Assembly (NCBI GenBank): GCA_004431415.1
Contig: QPMI01000655.1
Span: 186,001-250,000 of the forward strand
DNA length: 64,000 nt
From: Cyanophora paradoxa
Lineage: Eukaryota; Glaucocystophyceae; Cyanophorales; Cyanophoraceae
Direction: 5' to 3'
The translations under genes were made by a program, and so were the position numbers. Numbering within the stretch: position 1 is the stretch's first letter; every line of letters starts with the position of its first letter. The notes below the pieces were generated by a model. The model did no database searches and had not been told where the DNA came from. It saw only the letters and a program-made list of their open reading frames with translations. Below are positions 53,561 to 62,009 of this stretch, piece after piece.

Positions 53561-53986
53561 ATGACAACTCCCATCCATACTCGCCTTGTAGAGGTGTCCT
53601 TTGAACTCTCATATTTGGCGCTGACGTCTCCAAGCTCAGAACTGAGTAACTCCATACATCGCCTCTCTATAGAACTGTACAACCTTGGTCATCGAATAGC
53701 CCCCTGTCTCCACATATCAAAGCAGCTTTACAAAAAATATCAAACGATCTCCTCATGCTTGGAAATGAGATTAGCCCCTTCCCTGATGGCAGATAATGTG
53801 TTCAATGTAGACGGTTTCCTTGGTACTCATCCCAAGCGCTGCTTACAGCCTGAGCAAATTGCTCCCCTGTCACCTCTTCAATGCTCTCCAAGCTTACCCT
53901 TTGCCCCTCAGTTGACCCTGTCCTCAGCACCACATCATAGGGAGACCCACTCCTGGATCCACTTGGGGAGGAAGATCCAATGCTGA
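53561..53986 (+). CDS. Hypothetical protein, 3' part doubtful
   Basis: A 141-codon frame starting MTTPIHTRLVEVSFELSYLA, probably helical in its first 50 residues. Its last third (from about 53,802) overlaps, on the opposite strand, a frame with better coding character, so the true protein may be shorter. A neighbouring plus frame stays helical (ISNDLLMLGNEISPFPDGR) to a stop near 53,790, which would fit a one-base break near 53,720. No family is recognised. Confidence 0.4.
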   Translation: MTTPIHTRLVEVSFELSYLALTSPSSELSNSIHRLSIELYNLGHRIAPCLHISKQLYKKYQTISSCLEMRLAPSLMADNVFNVDGFLGTHPKRCLQPEQIAPLSPLQCSPSLPFAPQLTLSSAPHHRETHSWIHLGRKIQC

Positions 53987-54077
53987 CGTCAATAGTAGTA
54001 TCACAACAGCTACATTTATAATTGCTGGTCACATGTATATGAAACATATCCAGCAATTGTTGGAGCCATTGCCACAT
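53802..54077 (-). CDS. Hypothetical viral protein with CSCCD motif
   Basis: 91 residues, starting MWQWLQQLLDMFHIHV and containing YKCSCCDTT followed by a Ser/Gly-rich segment and an acidic C-terminal part (LESIEEVTGEQFAQAVSSAW). The N-terminus could be an amphipathic or membrane-associated helix. It lies at the 3' end of a run of minus-strand genes. No family is recognised. Confidence 0.5.
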   Translation of the reverse strand: MWQWLQQLLDMFHIHVTSNYKCSCCDTTIDVSIGSSSPSGSRSGSPYDVVLRTGSTEGQRVSLESIEEVTGEQFAQAVSSAWDEYQGNRLH

Positions 54078-54102
54078 CTTACAAGTAACAGGACAAAATA
54101 AC

Positions 54103-54333
54103 TCAGTTGCTGCTCTCAGTGGTTAAAAAGTATTTAGCCGGCCTCCCCATTGGCCTCACCACTTCTTTTTGTGCCCTTCGGCGATAATATGATGCCAAGG
54201 CTTGTTGTTTCTTAACCTCTCTATATGCTGGGTCTTCCCTGTATCTTTTTTGGTTTGCTAAAGCGCTCTTAATATAACTCTCACTTACAGGACTATCAAC
54301 GGTGAACTCAACCAGACTGATGGTATCATCCAT
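54103..54333 (-). CDS. Small basic protein with GRP motif, related to the one at 47,402
   Basis: 76 residues. SALANQKRYREDPAYREVKK and ASYYRRRAQKE are followed by RPMGRPAKYF. The same arrangement (basic helix with a DPA(F/Y)RE core, then GRP) occurs in the 63-residue protein at 47,402-47,593. AT-hook-like DNA binding is possible. The start ATG at 54333 follows an AT-rich TTCTATTATAA leader. Confidence 0.65.
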   Translation of the reverse strand: MDDTISLVEFTVDSPVSESYIKSALANQKRYREDPAYREVKKQQALASYYRRRAQKEVVRPMGRPAKYFLTTESSN

Positions 54334-54361
54334 TTATAATAGAAAAAACGTTTATTTTTTC

Positions 54362-55096
54362 TCAAAGCCAAACCCGTCGTTTATACACTGTGGGGGCTAC
54401 GCCTTTGTCCACCTCTGCCTTTGTAGCACCTGGCTCAATAGTCCCCTTTTGGGTCTTTGTTTTCATTTCATCAACTGCTTGCTCATCAATTTGGGTCTCT
54501 TTCTTGGCAATAAACTGTTTATCTGGAATTCCAGTGATCCCCATTTTGAACACCTCCTTTCTTAGCATCTCCTTGAGTTTGGATCTCTCTCTCTTCTCAG
54601 TTACATATTGCTCCAAGGCACTGGACTTGGCTTCCAGATCTTTAAGCTTGGCAGTCATTTCGTCCCATTGAGCCTTGGGAACTCTATGAATATTCTGGGT
54701 GGGAGCAGTCTTGTATGTGACTTCACCCGCCATAGACTGGATAACCTTGTCGGATTCTTTACTGAGACCCTCACCTTTGCGAGTGAGTGATAGATCTTGG
54801 AGCCCAAGACCTTTATCATCAGCAGCACCTATAATTCGCCTGGCACCCTCACCCACAGCCTTCATTTTAGAAGCTTCAGGGGAGATGTTGAGCTGATCAC
54901 TGGTGGACGTCTGTGGGGCTTTGTCATCAAAGGATTCCTCATAGGCGGCATTAAGGGGATCCTCTTGCTGTTGTGAGGGCTTTATCTCATTCATTCCATT
55001 GAATTTAAGCGGGTCTGTGTTAATGGAGCCATTGTTACCACCACCTGAATAACCAACAGCCCCAGCAGGGATGCCTATTTTCCGTTTGGGGGGCAT
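54362..55096 (-). CDS. Hypothetical viral protein with coiled coil
   Basis: 244 residues starting MPPKRKIGIPAGAVGYSGG. The N-terminal half is Gly/Ser/Gln-rich and probably disordered; residues about 140-190 form a charged coiled coil (AKLKDLEAKSSALEQYVTEK). The C-terminus ends VYKRRVWL. It sits directly 3' of the packaging ATPase on the same strand, which suggests a structural or packaging role. The family was not recognised. Confidence 0.6.
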   Translation of the reverse strand: MPPKRKIGIPAGAVGYSGGGNNGSINTDPLKFNGMNEIKPSQQQEDPLNAAYEESFDDKAPQTSTSDQLNISPEASKMKAVGEGARRIIGAADDKGLGLQDLSLTRKGEGLSKESDKVIQSMAGEVTYKTAPTQNIHRVPKAQWDEMTAKLKDLEAKSSALEQYVTEKRERSKLKEMLRKEVFKMGITGIPDKQFIAKKETQIDEQAVDEMKTKTQKGTIEPGATKAEVDKGVAPTVYKRRVWL

Positions 55097-55124
55097 TGTG
55101 TCTTTATTAAAGTGAGAGATATTT

Positions 55125-55907
55125 TTATAGACCGCGTTTATATCGCATTAACTTATTACTATGAACTTGGCTTTTCACTTCTTTGCGCCCCTCTTCTTTC
55201 TCTGGTGGTTTAAGCTCATCTTCTTTCTTCTTTGGCTTCCTGTGGAACCGTGGAAATGGGAAATCTTTGACCAAATCCGCTTTATCTACGAAATATTTCA
55301 CAGAATAATCGGCGGATGACCAAATTAGAAACTGATAGGAATGAACGTACTCTTCAAACATTTTATAGAAAACATCTTTGTCCCGCATTATATTATATTC
55401 TTCCTCAATGGCTTCAAGCTCCTTTCTATTGGCAGCGCTTAGGAACATAGCATAATCTGAGTTGACGCGAATGGTCGATGAGACTTTCCTTAGCTTTTGT
55501 GTGATACAGATAATAGATATTTTCAAATGTCTGCCCATAGAGTACAATTTGTTGATTATTTTATCGCGAGTGAGATCGACCAAGTCATTATCAATTAGAT
55601 CGTCCAGTACAACTAAGAGTTGATTAATCGGCTCTCCTTTTTCTATTTTCTGTTGTCGATCTTCCAGAACCTTTTCAATGTAAGGAGCATCCCATTTGCC
55701 AAGCTGAACACTTGCTACATTGTTCCAAAAGTTGTTAAAAGCCGTTCCACTGATTACAAGGACGACATCAATCTTTTTGGCATCATGAAGCTGCTTGAGC
55801 CAGTACTTGACAGCCTCTGATTTACCAGTAGCAGATTTGCCAATTGCCAAAACGCGGAAAGGGGGGTTTATCATCTCACCAGCATTAAATTCGTCCAAGT
55901 CGCCCAT
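55125..55907 (-). CDS. DNA-packaging ATPase (FtsK/HerA, A32-like)
   Basis: 260 residues. Walker A is LAIGKSATGKSEAVKYW (about residues 22-38) and Walker B is QLLVVLDDL (about residues 108-116), followed by a helix and the sensor-like strand SIICITQKLRKV. These motifs and the length match packaging ATPases of Polinton-like viruses and virophages, which pump DNA into preformed capsids. The gene is intact and lies between the zinc-ribbon endonuclease and the coiled-coil protein. The start ATG is preceded by TTTATAGAAGGAAGC. Confidence 0.88.
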   Translation of the reverse strand: MGDLDEFNAGEMINPPFRVLAIGKSATGKSEAVKYWLKQLHDAKKIDVVLVISGTAFNNFWNNVASVQLGKWDAPYIEKVLEDRQQKIEKGEPINQLLVVLDDLIDNDLVDLTRDKIINKLYSMGRHLKISIICITQKLRKVSSTIRVNSDYAMFLSAANRKELEAIEEEYNIMRDKDVFYKMFEEYVHSYQFLIWSSADYSVKYFVDKADLVKDFPFPRFHRKPKKKEDELKPPEKEEGRKEVKSQVHSNKLMRYKRGL

Positions 55908-55967
55908 GCTTCCTTCTATAAAGAACCAGATAAAAATAATACGATGTGACTGAATATGGTTTATAGA

Positions 55968-56915
55968 TCAAAGACTTGATAAGAATCGATTGATACACCC
56001 CTCTATGTCAGTTTCAGTGTATGGGATTCGCAAAAGTTTAATATTGTTGGCTTCACAGTAGCGATTTTTTATAGCATCACGCAGTTTTGTATCTTCAAAT
56101 GCTTGTTGACCTCCAAATTGTTCTATAGGTTTGAAATGCTGAATGCCATCGTATTCAATCGCAATTTTCAATGATGGTATGAAGAAATCAAATCGAAGCT
56201 CCTTAACGTTTCGGCAGCCTTTAAACTTCGCTTGTTTCTTGAACTCAATACCTATCAGGTCTAACACAGTTTCAATTTTGCTCTCACCTTTTGACATTTT
56301 ACAGTTTGGACAACCACATCCTCGAAGATGCGAATCAGCCTGCTGCTCAAAATCCTTTCCACATGCCTTACAACCAAGCAATACTTTACCAAATTTGTTT
56401 GTGTAAATCACTTTAGAATAATCATATTTGTTTCCATGTACAGCTTGACTGTCTTGAACGAATTTTGAGTGAGTTCTTTTCCTTACTTCACCACGTTTTT
56501 TATAAGAACATTTTTCACAACCTCGACCTTTCACATGGGAGTCAGGTATTTGGGAAAAGAACGTACCACAAGTATTACATTTGATCTCAACTTTTGTTCG
56601 AGCGTTTACATATTTCACACCCGTGTAATCATATTTGTCCCCATGTTTCGCTTTTGCTTCTTCAATGAATACATCGACTTTCTTTTGGAAACGAGCTTGA
56701 TAGAAAATCCTCTTACAGTTTTTACATCCTCCATGACTCTTGGGATTTAGATGATTTCCACAAATGACCTCAAAGTATTCGTTACAGAACTTACATAGCA
56801 GTGTGATGTTTGATTTGTAACCATTATACTTGGCACAATCATAACCGAATTTATCACCATGGATGCTTACACTTTTTTCAATAAACTTTTCAATAGAATT
56901 CAGTTTTAGCGGCAT
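55968..56915 (-). CDS. Zinc-ribbon repeat protein with VSR/PD-(D/E)XK-like endonuclease domain
   Basis: 315 residues. Three copies of a repeat built on HGDKYDY...V.Y.N....V...C..CG..F.Q...SH..G.GC..C (about residues 18-75, 85-140, 155-205) match the DUF723-type treble-clef repeats of viral and phage endonucleases. The C-terminal part (FDFFIPSLKIAIEYDGIQHF, then KNRYCEANNIKLLRIPY) has the strand order and Asp/Glu pattern of very-short-patch-repair-like nucleases. It may be a homing-type endonuclease wedged between the packaging ATPase and the capsid gene. The gene is intact. Whether it acts on host, rival or viral DNA cannot be told. Confidence 0.78.
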   Translation of the reverse strand: MPLKLNSIEKFIEKSVSIHGDKFGYDCAKYNGYKSNITLLCKFCNEYFEVICGNHLNPKSHGGCKNCKRIFYQARFQKKVDVFIEEAKAKHGDKYDYTGVKYVNARTKVEIKCNTCGTFFSQIPDSHVKGRGCEKCSYKKRGEVRKRTHSKFVQDSQAVHGNKYDYSKVIYTNKFGKVLLGCKACGKDFEQQADSHLRGCGCPNCKMSKGESKIETVLDLIGIEFKKQAKFKGCRNVKELRFDFFIPSLKIAIEYDGIQHFKPIEQFGGQQAFEDTKLRDAIKNRYCEANNIKLLRIPYTETDIEGCINRFLSSL

Positions 56916-57021
56916 TGGTTACGACTTTCTTACAATCTATGTATAGCAAACCTTTAAGTAGTTTTCCATTAGCAAAAAGTACTCATTTTGTCTGTGAAAT
57001 CCCTTACGAGAAATGGTTAGA

Positions 57022-58392
57022 CTACAGATTAATTTTTCGGAGCCCGTCCTTGTCCAAAATGAGGAACGTGTGCATGAGAGCGCGAACATTGACATCAATT
57101 GCCTTGTCAGTGGGCATGTAGAGAGTGAGGAATGAAGATGAAGAATTGGTCAGGTCAACATAGCCAGACTGGGCAATATTGCGAATCGCCTTCTCACCGT
57201 CAAGACAGAAACTCATACCCGAAAGAACATAGCGATCAGCAACCTTATCCATATTAGAGCATTTGAAGACATCAGCAATCAGCTCAGCACCCTTGAGCAG
57301 TGGAATAGGCTCAGTGGCATAGAGACGTTGACCATTAATTTCCACAGTGAAAGTAATATCTTTGGAGTTGGAGTAGGTCTTGAGAACACTGTGGGAACCA
57401 TTAGCTTTGTCAACAGTAGCGTTATCACGAACTGAAACAAGCAGAGCATAAACGAGACCTGAGATTTGGGAGAGGTTAACTCGATTGGGTTGGGCACCAC
57501 CCTTGGCTTTCATATCACTGACATCCACAAATCCAATATCCAGAGCAGGGATAGCCATGCCAGTTGTCTTTACCTTCTCAATAACAGTAGCGAAAAGCTC
57601 ATCAGACACATTAACAGCATACATATAAAGGCGAGGAGAAGTAATTTTAATTTCAACGTTTGGCGCACCAAGATTGAAAGTGGTGATGTTTTGGCCAACA
57701 TGTGCCAGCACAGATTCAGCAGGTGCGACGCCAAGCCCATCGTCCTTGTCCCCATCAATGGCTGTGTCCCCAGCCTTAGGAAGAGTACGACCACCATAAG
57801 AAGTCTCAACATAACCCTTCCCTACATCCTTGAACCAAACAGTTACTACCATTTCACCAGACAGAGCACCAAGAGGTAGGTAGTGGTTTAGCCAAGGCAC
57901 AGGAATTTCAACAAAGAATGAGCCACCAAGTCGGTTGGTTCCATGGGCGGGGATGCCGTGAAGCATGCCCATTGACCGCTTCTTTTTGGCAAGCTGATCC
58001 TCACTATAATAGACAAGAGGGAAATGAGCAAGGAAATCAGAAGGGATATGGTAGGTGTATGACCCATAGGTAATTTCAAGTCGCTGAACCAAAGCACCAA
58101 CTGGGCGAGTATACCCATTTCGAACAAGATCAGCATCACCAAAAGTGATAGCTGGAAGGTCGAAGGCAAGTTCAAGTTTGCCACAGAAATTGTAGCGAGG
58201 GAGTTTGAATGAAATGCGATTTCCAACACTATTTTCAAAAGTATTGCTCGGGTTCACAACAACAAGAACGGGCTTAGACTTGGATTCAAGACCAAGCATT
58301 AGGGAGTTATCCAGAAAGAAGGCCTTGGCCTCCTCTGGGGTTGTTAGGGCTTCTTTCAACGAAAGGCGCTGGAGGGTCGACGTAATATCCAT
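57022..58392 (-). CDS. Major capsid protein (double-jelly-roll type)
   Basis: 456 residues, intact. Position in the minus-strand morphogenesis block, length and strand-rich pattern match PLV/virophage major capsid proteins. Features include FENSVGNRISFKLPRYNFCG near the N-terminus, VGALVQRLEITYGSYTYHIP, the central PVPWLNHYLPLGALSGEMV, and RLYMYAVNVSDELF at the start of the second half. The family normally forms trimeric capsomers of an icosahedral particle. The ATG at 58392 follows an AT-rich leader (ACAGTATAATAAAAGAGAAAATC). Assignment rests on pattern and context rather than on alignment. Confidence 0.8.
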   Translation of the reverse strand: MDITSTLQRLSLKEALTTPEEAKAFFLDNSLMLGLESKSKPVLVVVNPSNTFENSVGNRISFKLPRYNFCGKLELAFDLPAITFGDADLVRNGYTRPVGALVQRLEITYGSYTYHIPSDFLAHFPLVYYSEDQLAKKKRSMGMLHGIPAHGTNRLGGSFFVEIPVPWLNHYLPLGALSGEMVVTVWFKDVGKGYVETSYGGRTLPKAGDTAIDGDKDDGLGVAPAESVLAHVGQNITTFNLGAPNVEIKITSPRLYMYAVNVSDELFATVIEKVKTTGMAIPALDIGFVDVSDMKAKGGAQPNRVNLSQISGLVYALLVSVRDNATVDKANGSHSVLKTYSNSKDITFTVEINGQRLYATEPIPLLKGAELIADVFKCSNMDKVADRYVLSGMSFCLDGEKAIRNIAQSGYVDLTNSSSSFLTLYMPTDKAIDVNVRALMHTFLILDKDGLRKINL

Positions 58393-58446
58393 GATTTTCT
58401 CTTTTATTATACTGTAACATAAAAAAATTACGAATGAACCTAGTGT

Positions 58447-59477
58447 TTACCCAAAACTCGCAATGATTGGATATGTTGGATGACTTTGTGACATCCGCAT
58501 CTTAAAGTATTCATAGACAGGGTCGCCTGCTGGCTCCTCCCCATATCGAATTTCAAATGTGAGGTGGACAGGTTGACCCTCAAAATCGATTGGTTCGTTT
58601 ATAGCATTTACTATATCCACAGAGAATGTAGACAAACCCATTTTTTTGTTATAGTACTTGTAAAGTGGGTGAGATTCTGTTGAATTGTAAACCACATGCT
58701 CACCATAGTCCTTGTCAGGAACCACGATTTTGTGGAAGTAACCAGTCAGGAGACCATCCCCACACTGAACCAGATCACCCAACTCTTTTACTCTGACAAA
58801 TAAAACACTGTCCCTTGTCTTTTCAGGCTCAAACGAAGATATAATACCATTCACCCGTTCACCAGTAAAGATGCCATCAGTAAGAGCATTATAAACCTGT
58901 GATTGGATTGGGGAATTTCCATATCTTCCGGGATCAAGACCAAGCAATCGGGCAGCGCTCAGCAACTTTTGGATCGTTTTCTGGTTTGGATTTCCAGCGT
59001 TAGAGAAGGCTAAATAGAAAGGTTTCTCTGAGTGGAATATAATTCGTTTTAGTGACTCATCCCATTTACAGCGAATAGATGGTTCCGGCTCTCTATCATC
59101 GAATTTCGCATTAATTACATTTACCAATTGCTGGTGGCTTTGAATGGGTTTTTTGCGACTTATGATTAATTGCTTCCAAGGTTCAAAGCCGGCCGCTGGT
59201 CGAGTAGTTGGAATGCCATCAATGCCAGCACCATCGAATTCTTCACTCCAAAAAATGCTGAATGAATTATCAATTGTAATATCCCTGGTTGCGTTTCACC
59301 ACTCACCATAGGGATACTATTATAAAATTCGGCCGAGACCAGCCTGACAGCCCTCACATTCTCATATATGTTTGGAAGTCGAGCTACAAAGCTTGAAGTA
59401 GGACCGTCACCAGAGATTGTATTAAAAGAACTCACCTCAATGTAATCCACGGGCATTCTCCTTTTATCTATATTCAT
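58447..59477 (-). CDS. Minor capsid (penton-like) protein, one frame break
   Basis: The N-terminal frame (59477-59166) reads YIEVSSFNTISGDGPTSSF and AVRLVSAEFYNSIPMVSGE, the usual beginning of PLV/virophage minor capsid proteins. The rest lies in another frame, which starts to make sense at ITIDNSFSIFWSEEF near 59,275 and continues to the stop at 58447 (LFVRVKELGDLV, HLTFEIRYGEEP). The join is at a GGG run near 59,285 and needs one additional base. A second ATG at 59456 may be the real start, since it is preceded by AATATAGATAAAAGGAGA. It pairs with the plus-strand minor capsid gene, whose start is only 8 bases away. Confidence 0.72.
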
Positions 59478-59485
59478 ATATTAAA

Positions 59486-60421
59486 ATGAACCGGCTTGTC
59501 AATGTTGATAGCAGGGATCGCAGCCAAGGTGAAACCGAAAACTCTTACAGGGTTGCCCTCACAACACCAGTAGAGAGACCTCGAGAGTGTAGGGTTATTT
59601 ACGCAGAAATTCCAAACAGCATTTACAATAGTGTGGGAACAGATCATTTAATAGTGGAATTCACCTATCAGGATAGTTCTGTCACTGAAACAGTAACTTA
59701 CAACATCTCCCCCCTGCCAACCGGTTATATCAATCAGGGACATTTTGGGGTCACCCAACCATACAACTATGGATTGAACTATGTGTTCTATGAGGAAACT
59801 ATAGCAGGAAAAACAGTTGCTTTCGAATTCAAATTATTTTACAATCCAACCACTTATAAAGTGGAGTTCTACAGTAACAGATTTTTCCGTATAAGAGCAA
59901 GCAATAAGCGTATTGGTAAGCTTCTGGGGTTAAGCTCAACTGAGTTCCAGTCTTCATTTATGGATGACAATTCGCCCTCTCAATCTCCATATCGCCCTGA
60001 GAATTTTCTAAAGTATGATGGCAAACCTATCACACTCAATCACCCCTTGTGGGGAACTACCTTTTCGGGATCCAGACTTTCATCCACACCTCTTAGATAT
60101 GTTTATTACAGCAATAAGATGGCAGACATGAACGCTGAGCAGTACCTTTATTTACATGTCAAAGAACTTGCTCCCTTTGCCAGCAGACATAATATAGTCC
60201 CAAAATCACAGCCACAAAACCAAGGCGCCATACTGAGACTCCAATTAAGCAAGGATATAGGAGGCTATGTTTACTATAATGGTGAGCATGGGGAATTTAT
60301 TCGAATTAACGACCGACATCTGGTGGTAAGGGAATTAACAGTTGAGTTTAGAGACTACTTTGGGGAAATCATTGACATGAACGGAATTGACAATTCTTTT
60401 CAGCTCGAGTTTATCGAATAA
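59486..60421 (+). CDS. Second minor capsid (penton-like) protein
   Basis: 311 residues, intact. It starts MNRLVNVDSRDRSQGETENS, then VALTTPVERPRECRVIYAEI and PNSIYNSVGTDHLIVEF, paralleling the N-terminus of the divergent neighbour. Later VKELAPFASRH and the C-terminal ELTVEFRDYFGEIIDMNG are also shared features of this family. Two such genes in one element suggest a heteromeric vertex or a specialised penton. It is the first plus-strand gene after the minus-strand morphogenesis run. Its 3' end overlaps the convergent lipase gene by 11 bases. Confidence 0.75.
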   Translation: MNRLVNVDSRDRSQGETENSYRVALTTPVERPRECRVIYAEIPNSIYNSVGTDHLIVEFTYQDSSVTETVTYNISPLPTGYINQGHFGVTQPYNYGLNYVFYEETIAGKTVAFEFKLFYNPTTYKVEFYSNRFFRIRASNKRIGKLLGLSSTEFQSSFMDDNSPSQSPYRPENFLKYDGKPITLNHPLWGTTFSGSRLSSTPLRYVYYSNKMADMNAEQYLYLHVKELAPFASRHNIVPKSQPQNQGAILRLQLSKDIGGYVYYNGEHGEFIRINDRHLVVRELTVEFRDYFGEIIDMNGIDNSFQLEFIE

Positions 60422-61966
60422 ACGCACCTGTAAAATCGACTCTCATTGTGGGAGCATTCACATAGACAAGGGGATAAATGCGAACATACTTGATTCTCAA
60501 AGAGAACCCTACGTAGAAAGCATCCTTGATGGTGAGAGGGTAACCATTTAATAAAGCTATATCGCCGGAATTATTAGCATTGTTTATATTCTCACAAACA
60601 AATGTTTTGTTCTGCCCTTCTGCTCGAATAAAAGACCAGTTGACCCCATTAGTTGATGTAGCCACACTGAAAGTCTTTATAAAAGCATTGGTGTCCCTGA
60701 CCCATAGGCAACCACTGAAGAGAGTTCAAAAGTGTATGGGAAAGCAACTTGAAGGTACTCAGTGGGGGTCTCCCATATCTGCTCTGGAGCAAATGCCCCA
60801 GCTTCCCAGCCAAATGATGAAGGTCGAGCCATGTGGGGCTCTTTACCTATCACAGAGGAGGAGGCAGTAAAGGCATCATCAGCAAGTTTGTACCAATTAG
60901 CATCCAAAGGTGGTGACAGGGTGAGAGTGGAAGAGATGTATGCTTTTGATGGGTTCTTTAATTCATAGTTTGCTACCAGCAAATCGCAAAGCTTATTAAT
61001 CATGCTGTTGTTTGCTGCTATGTATGTCTCGGTGAACGAAAGCATGTCAGGGATTTTAGAGGTATCATCAAGGGACCTGACTATGTGATTTGGAAGAGGA
61101 ACAGATAGCCTATAGTACCTTCCATAATCCTGATCGTAGTTATAAGGTAGCAACTCCTCCATCTTGTCAAGAGCCGACAGCTCACTTGCTGCCATGAGCA
61201 TGTTAATCAATGGGCTTCCATCTGTTGAGGCAATCCATGAGAGAATGCCCCAACTGTTCACAGTCTCATAAGCATAGCCGAAATAATCAGACTCTAAATA
61301 TGGGTCTACCTCACCACAAGAGATGCTTATAACTATAATGTCATCATCATCACTGTAAATCTTCCTCGCATGGCTATAGCCACACACGCTGGGGTTATTG
61401 TTTCCTGAGATAGCACCATCAATAAGGCAAGCAGTTATCCCATGATTGAAGTCAACTATACTCACAGGTGAAAAGTAGGTGGGAGCAGCAGAGGTAGCCC
61501 TTGCTGCTATTTTACAGGGCAGAAAGTTGTAGTTGTTATCGTTTGTGATGAATATAGGTTTCATGTACTGAGTATCAAACGAAGTAATAACAATGTCCTT
61601 CAAGGAATCTTGAATGAGGGATTCGCCAGTAACAGAATTGATTGCGCTTTCTAAAGGAGCCACATCATACTTGGTGTTAAAAAGGGCATTTTCGATTATA
61701 TTTCGAGGATTTGCGAAAATCAAGGGCAGCTGAGTGAGGTATATATTATGTAAATCATTGGCTGTGAGTTTGGGTTCGCCTGCCCTATCTGGATGCCTAA
61801 TGTTCAACCCAATGGCAATGATCCCACCTGTGGAAGTTCCACTAACAAGATCCACAAGATCTATTATACGCCTGCCAGTTCGATTTTCGATTTCTTTAAG
61901 CAGTCTGGTAATGATAATGCCCCTTGCTCCGCCTCCTGACAATGCTAAAACGACCTTGAGAGGCAT
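60411..61966 (-). CDS. Patatin-like phospholipase fused to a discoidin (F5/8 type C)-like domain, one frame break
   Basis: Residues 1-200 are a patatin-type lipase: oxyanion loop ALSGGGARG, nucleophile elbow GTSTGG, and the second catalytic residue Asp in LIDGAISGN. The family hydrolyses acyl chains of membrane phospholipids. After about residue 370 a discoidin-like domain begins (IWETPTEYLQVAFPYTFELS). The frame then stops at 60677, and the domain continues in another frame (WVRDTNAFIKTFSVATSTNG, then SLRIKYVRIYPLVYVNAPTM) to a stop at 60411. One missing base near 60,710 explains it. Discoidin domains bind sugars or lipids. The combination suggests a virion-linked membrane-penetration or release enzyme; that role is inferred. 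Confidence 0.8.
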
Positions 61967-62009
61967 CTAATACTTATAAGGAATTTTATAAATCCATATA
62001 GTAAAAGCC
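61967..62009. promoter_or_regulatory. Short divergent promoter between lipase and tail-fibre-like genes
   Basis: Only 43 bases separate the two start codons. The sequence holds TTATAAGG and TTATAAATCC, so each direction has a TATA-like element within about 35 bases of its ATG. Co-expression of the two genes is likely. Confidence 0.55.
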
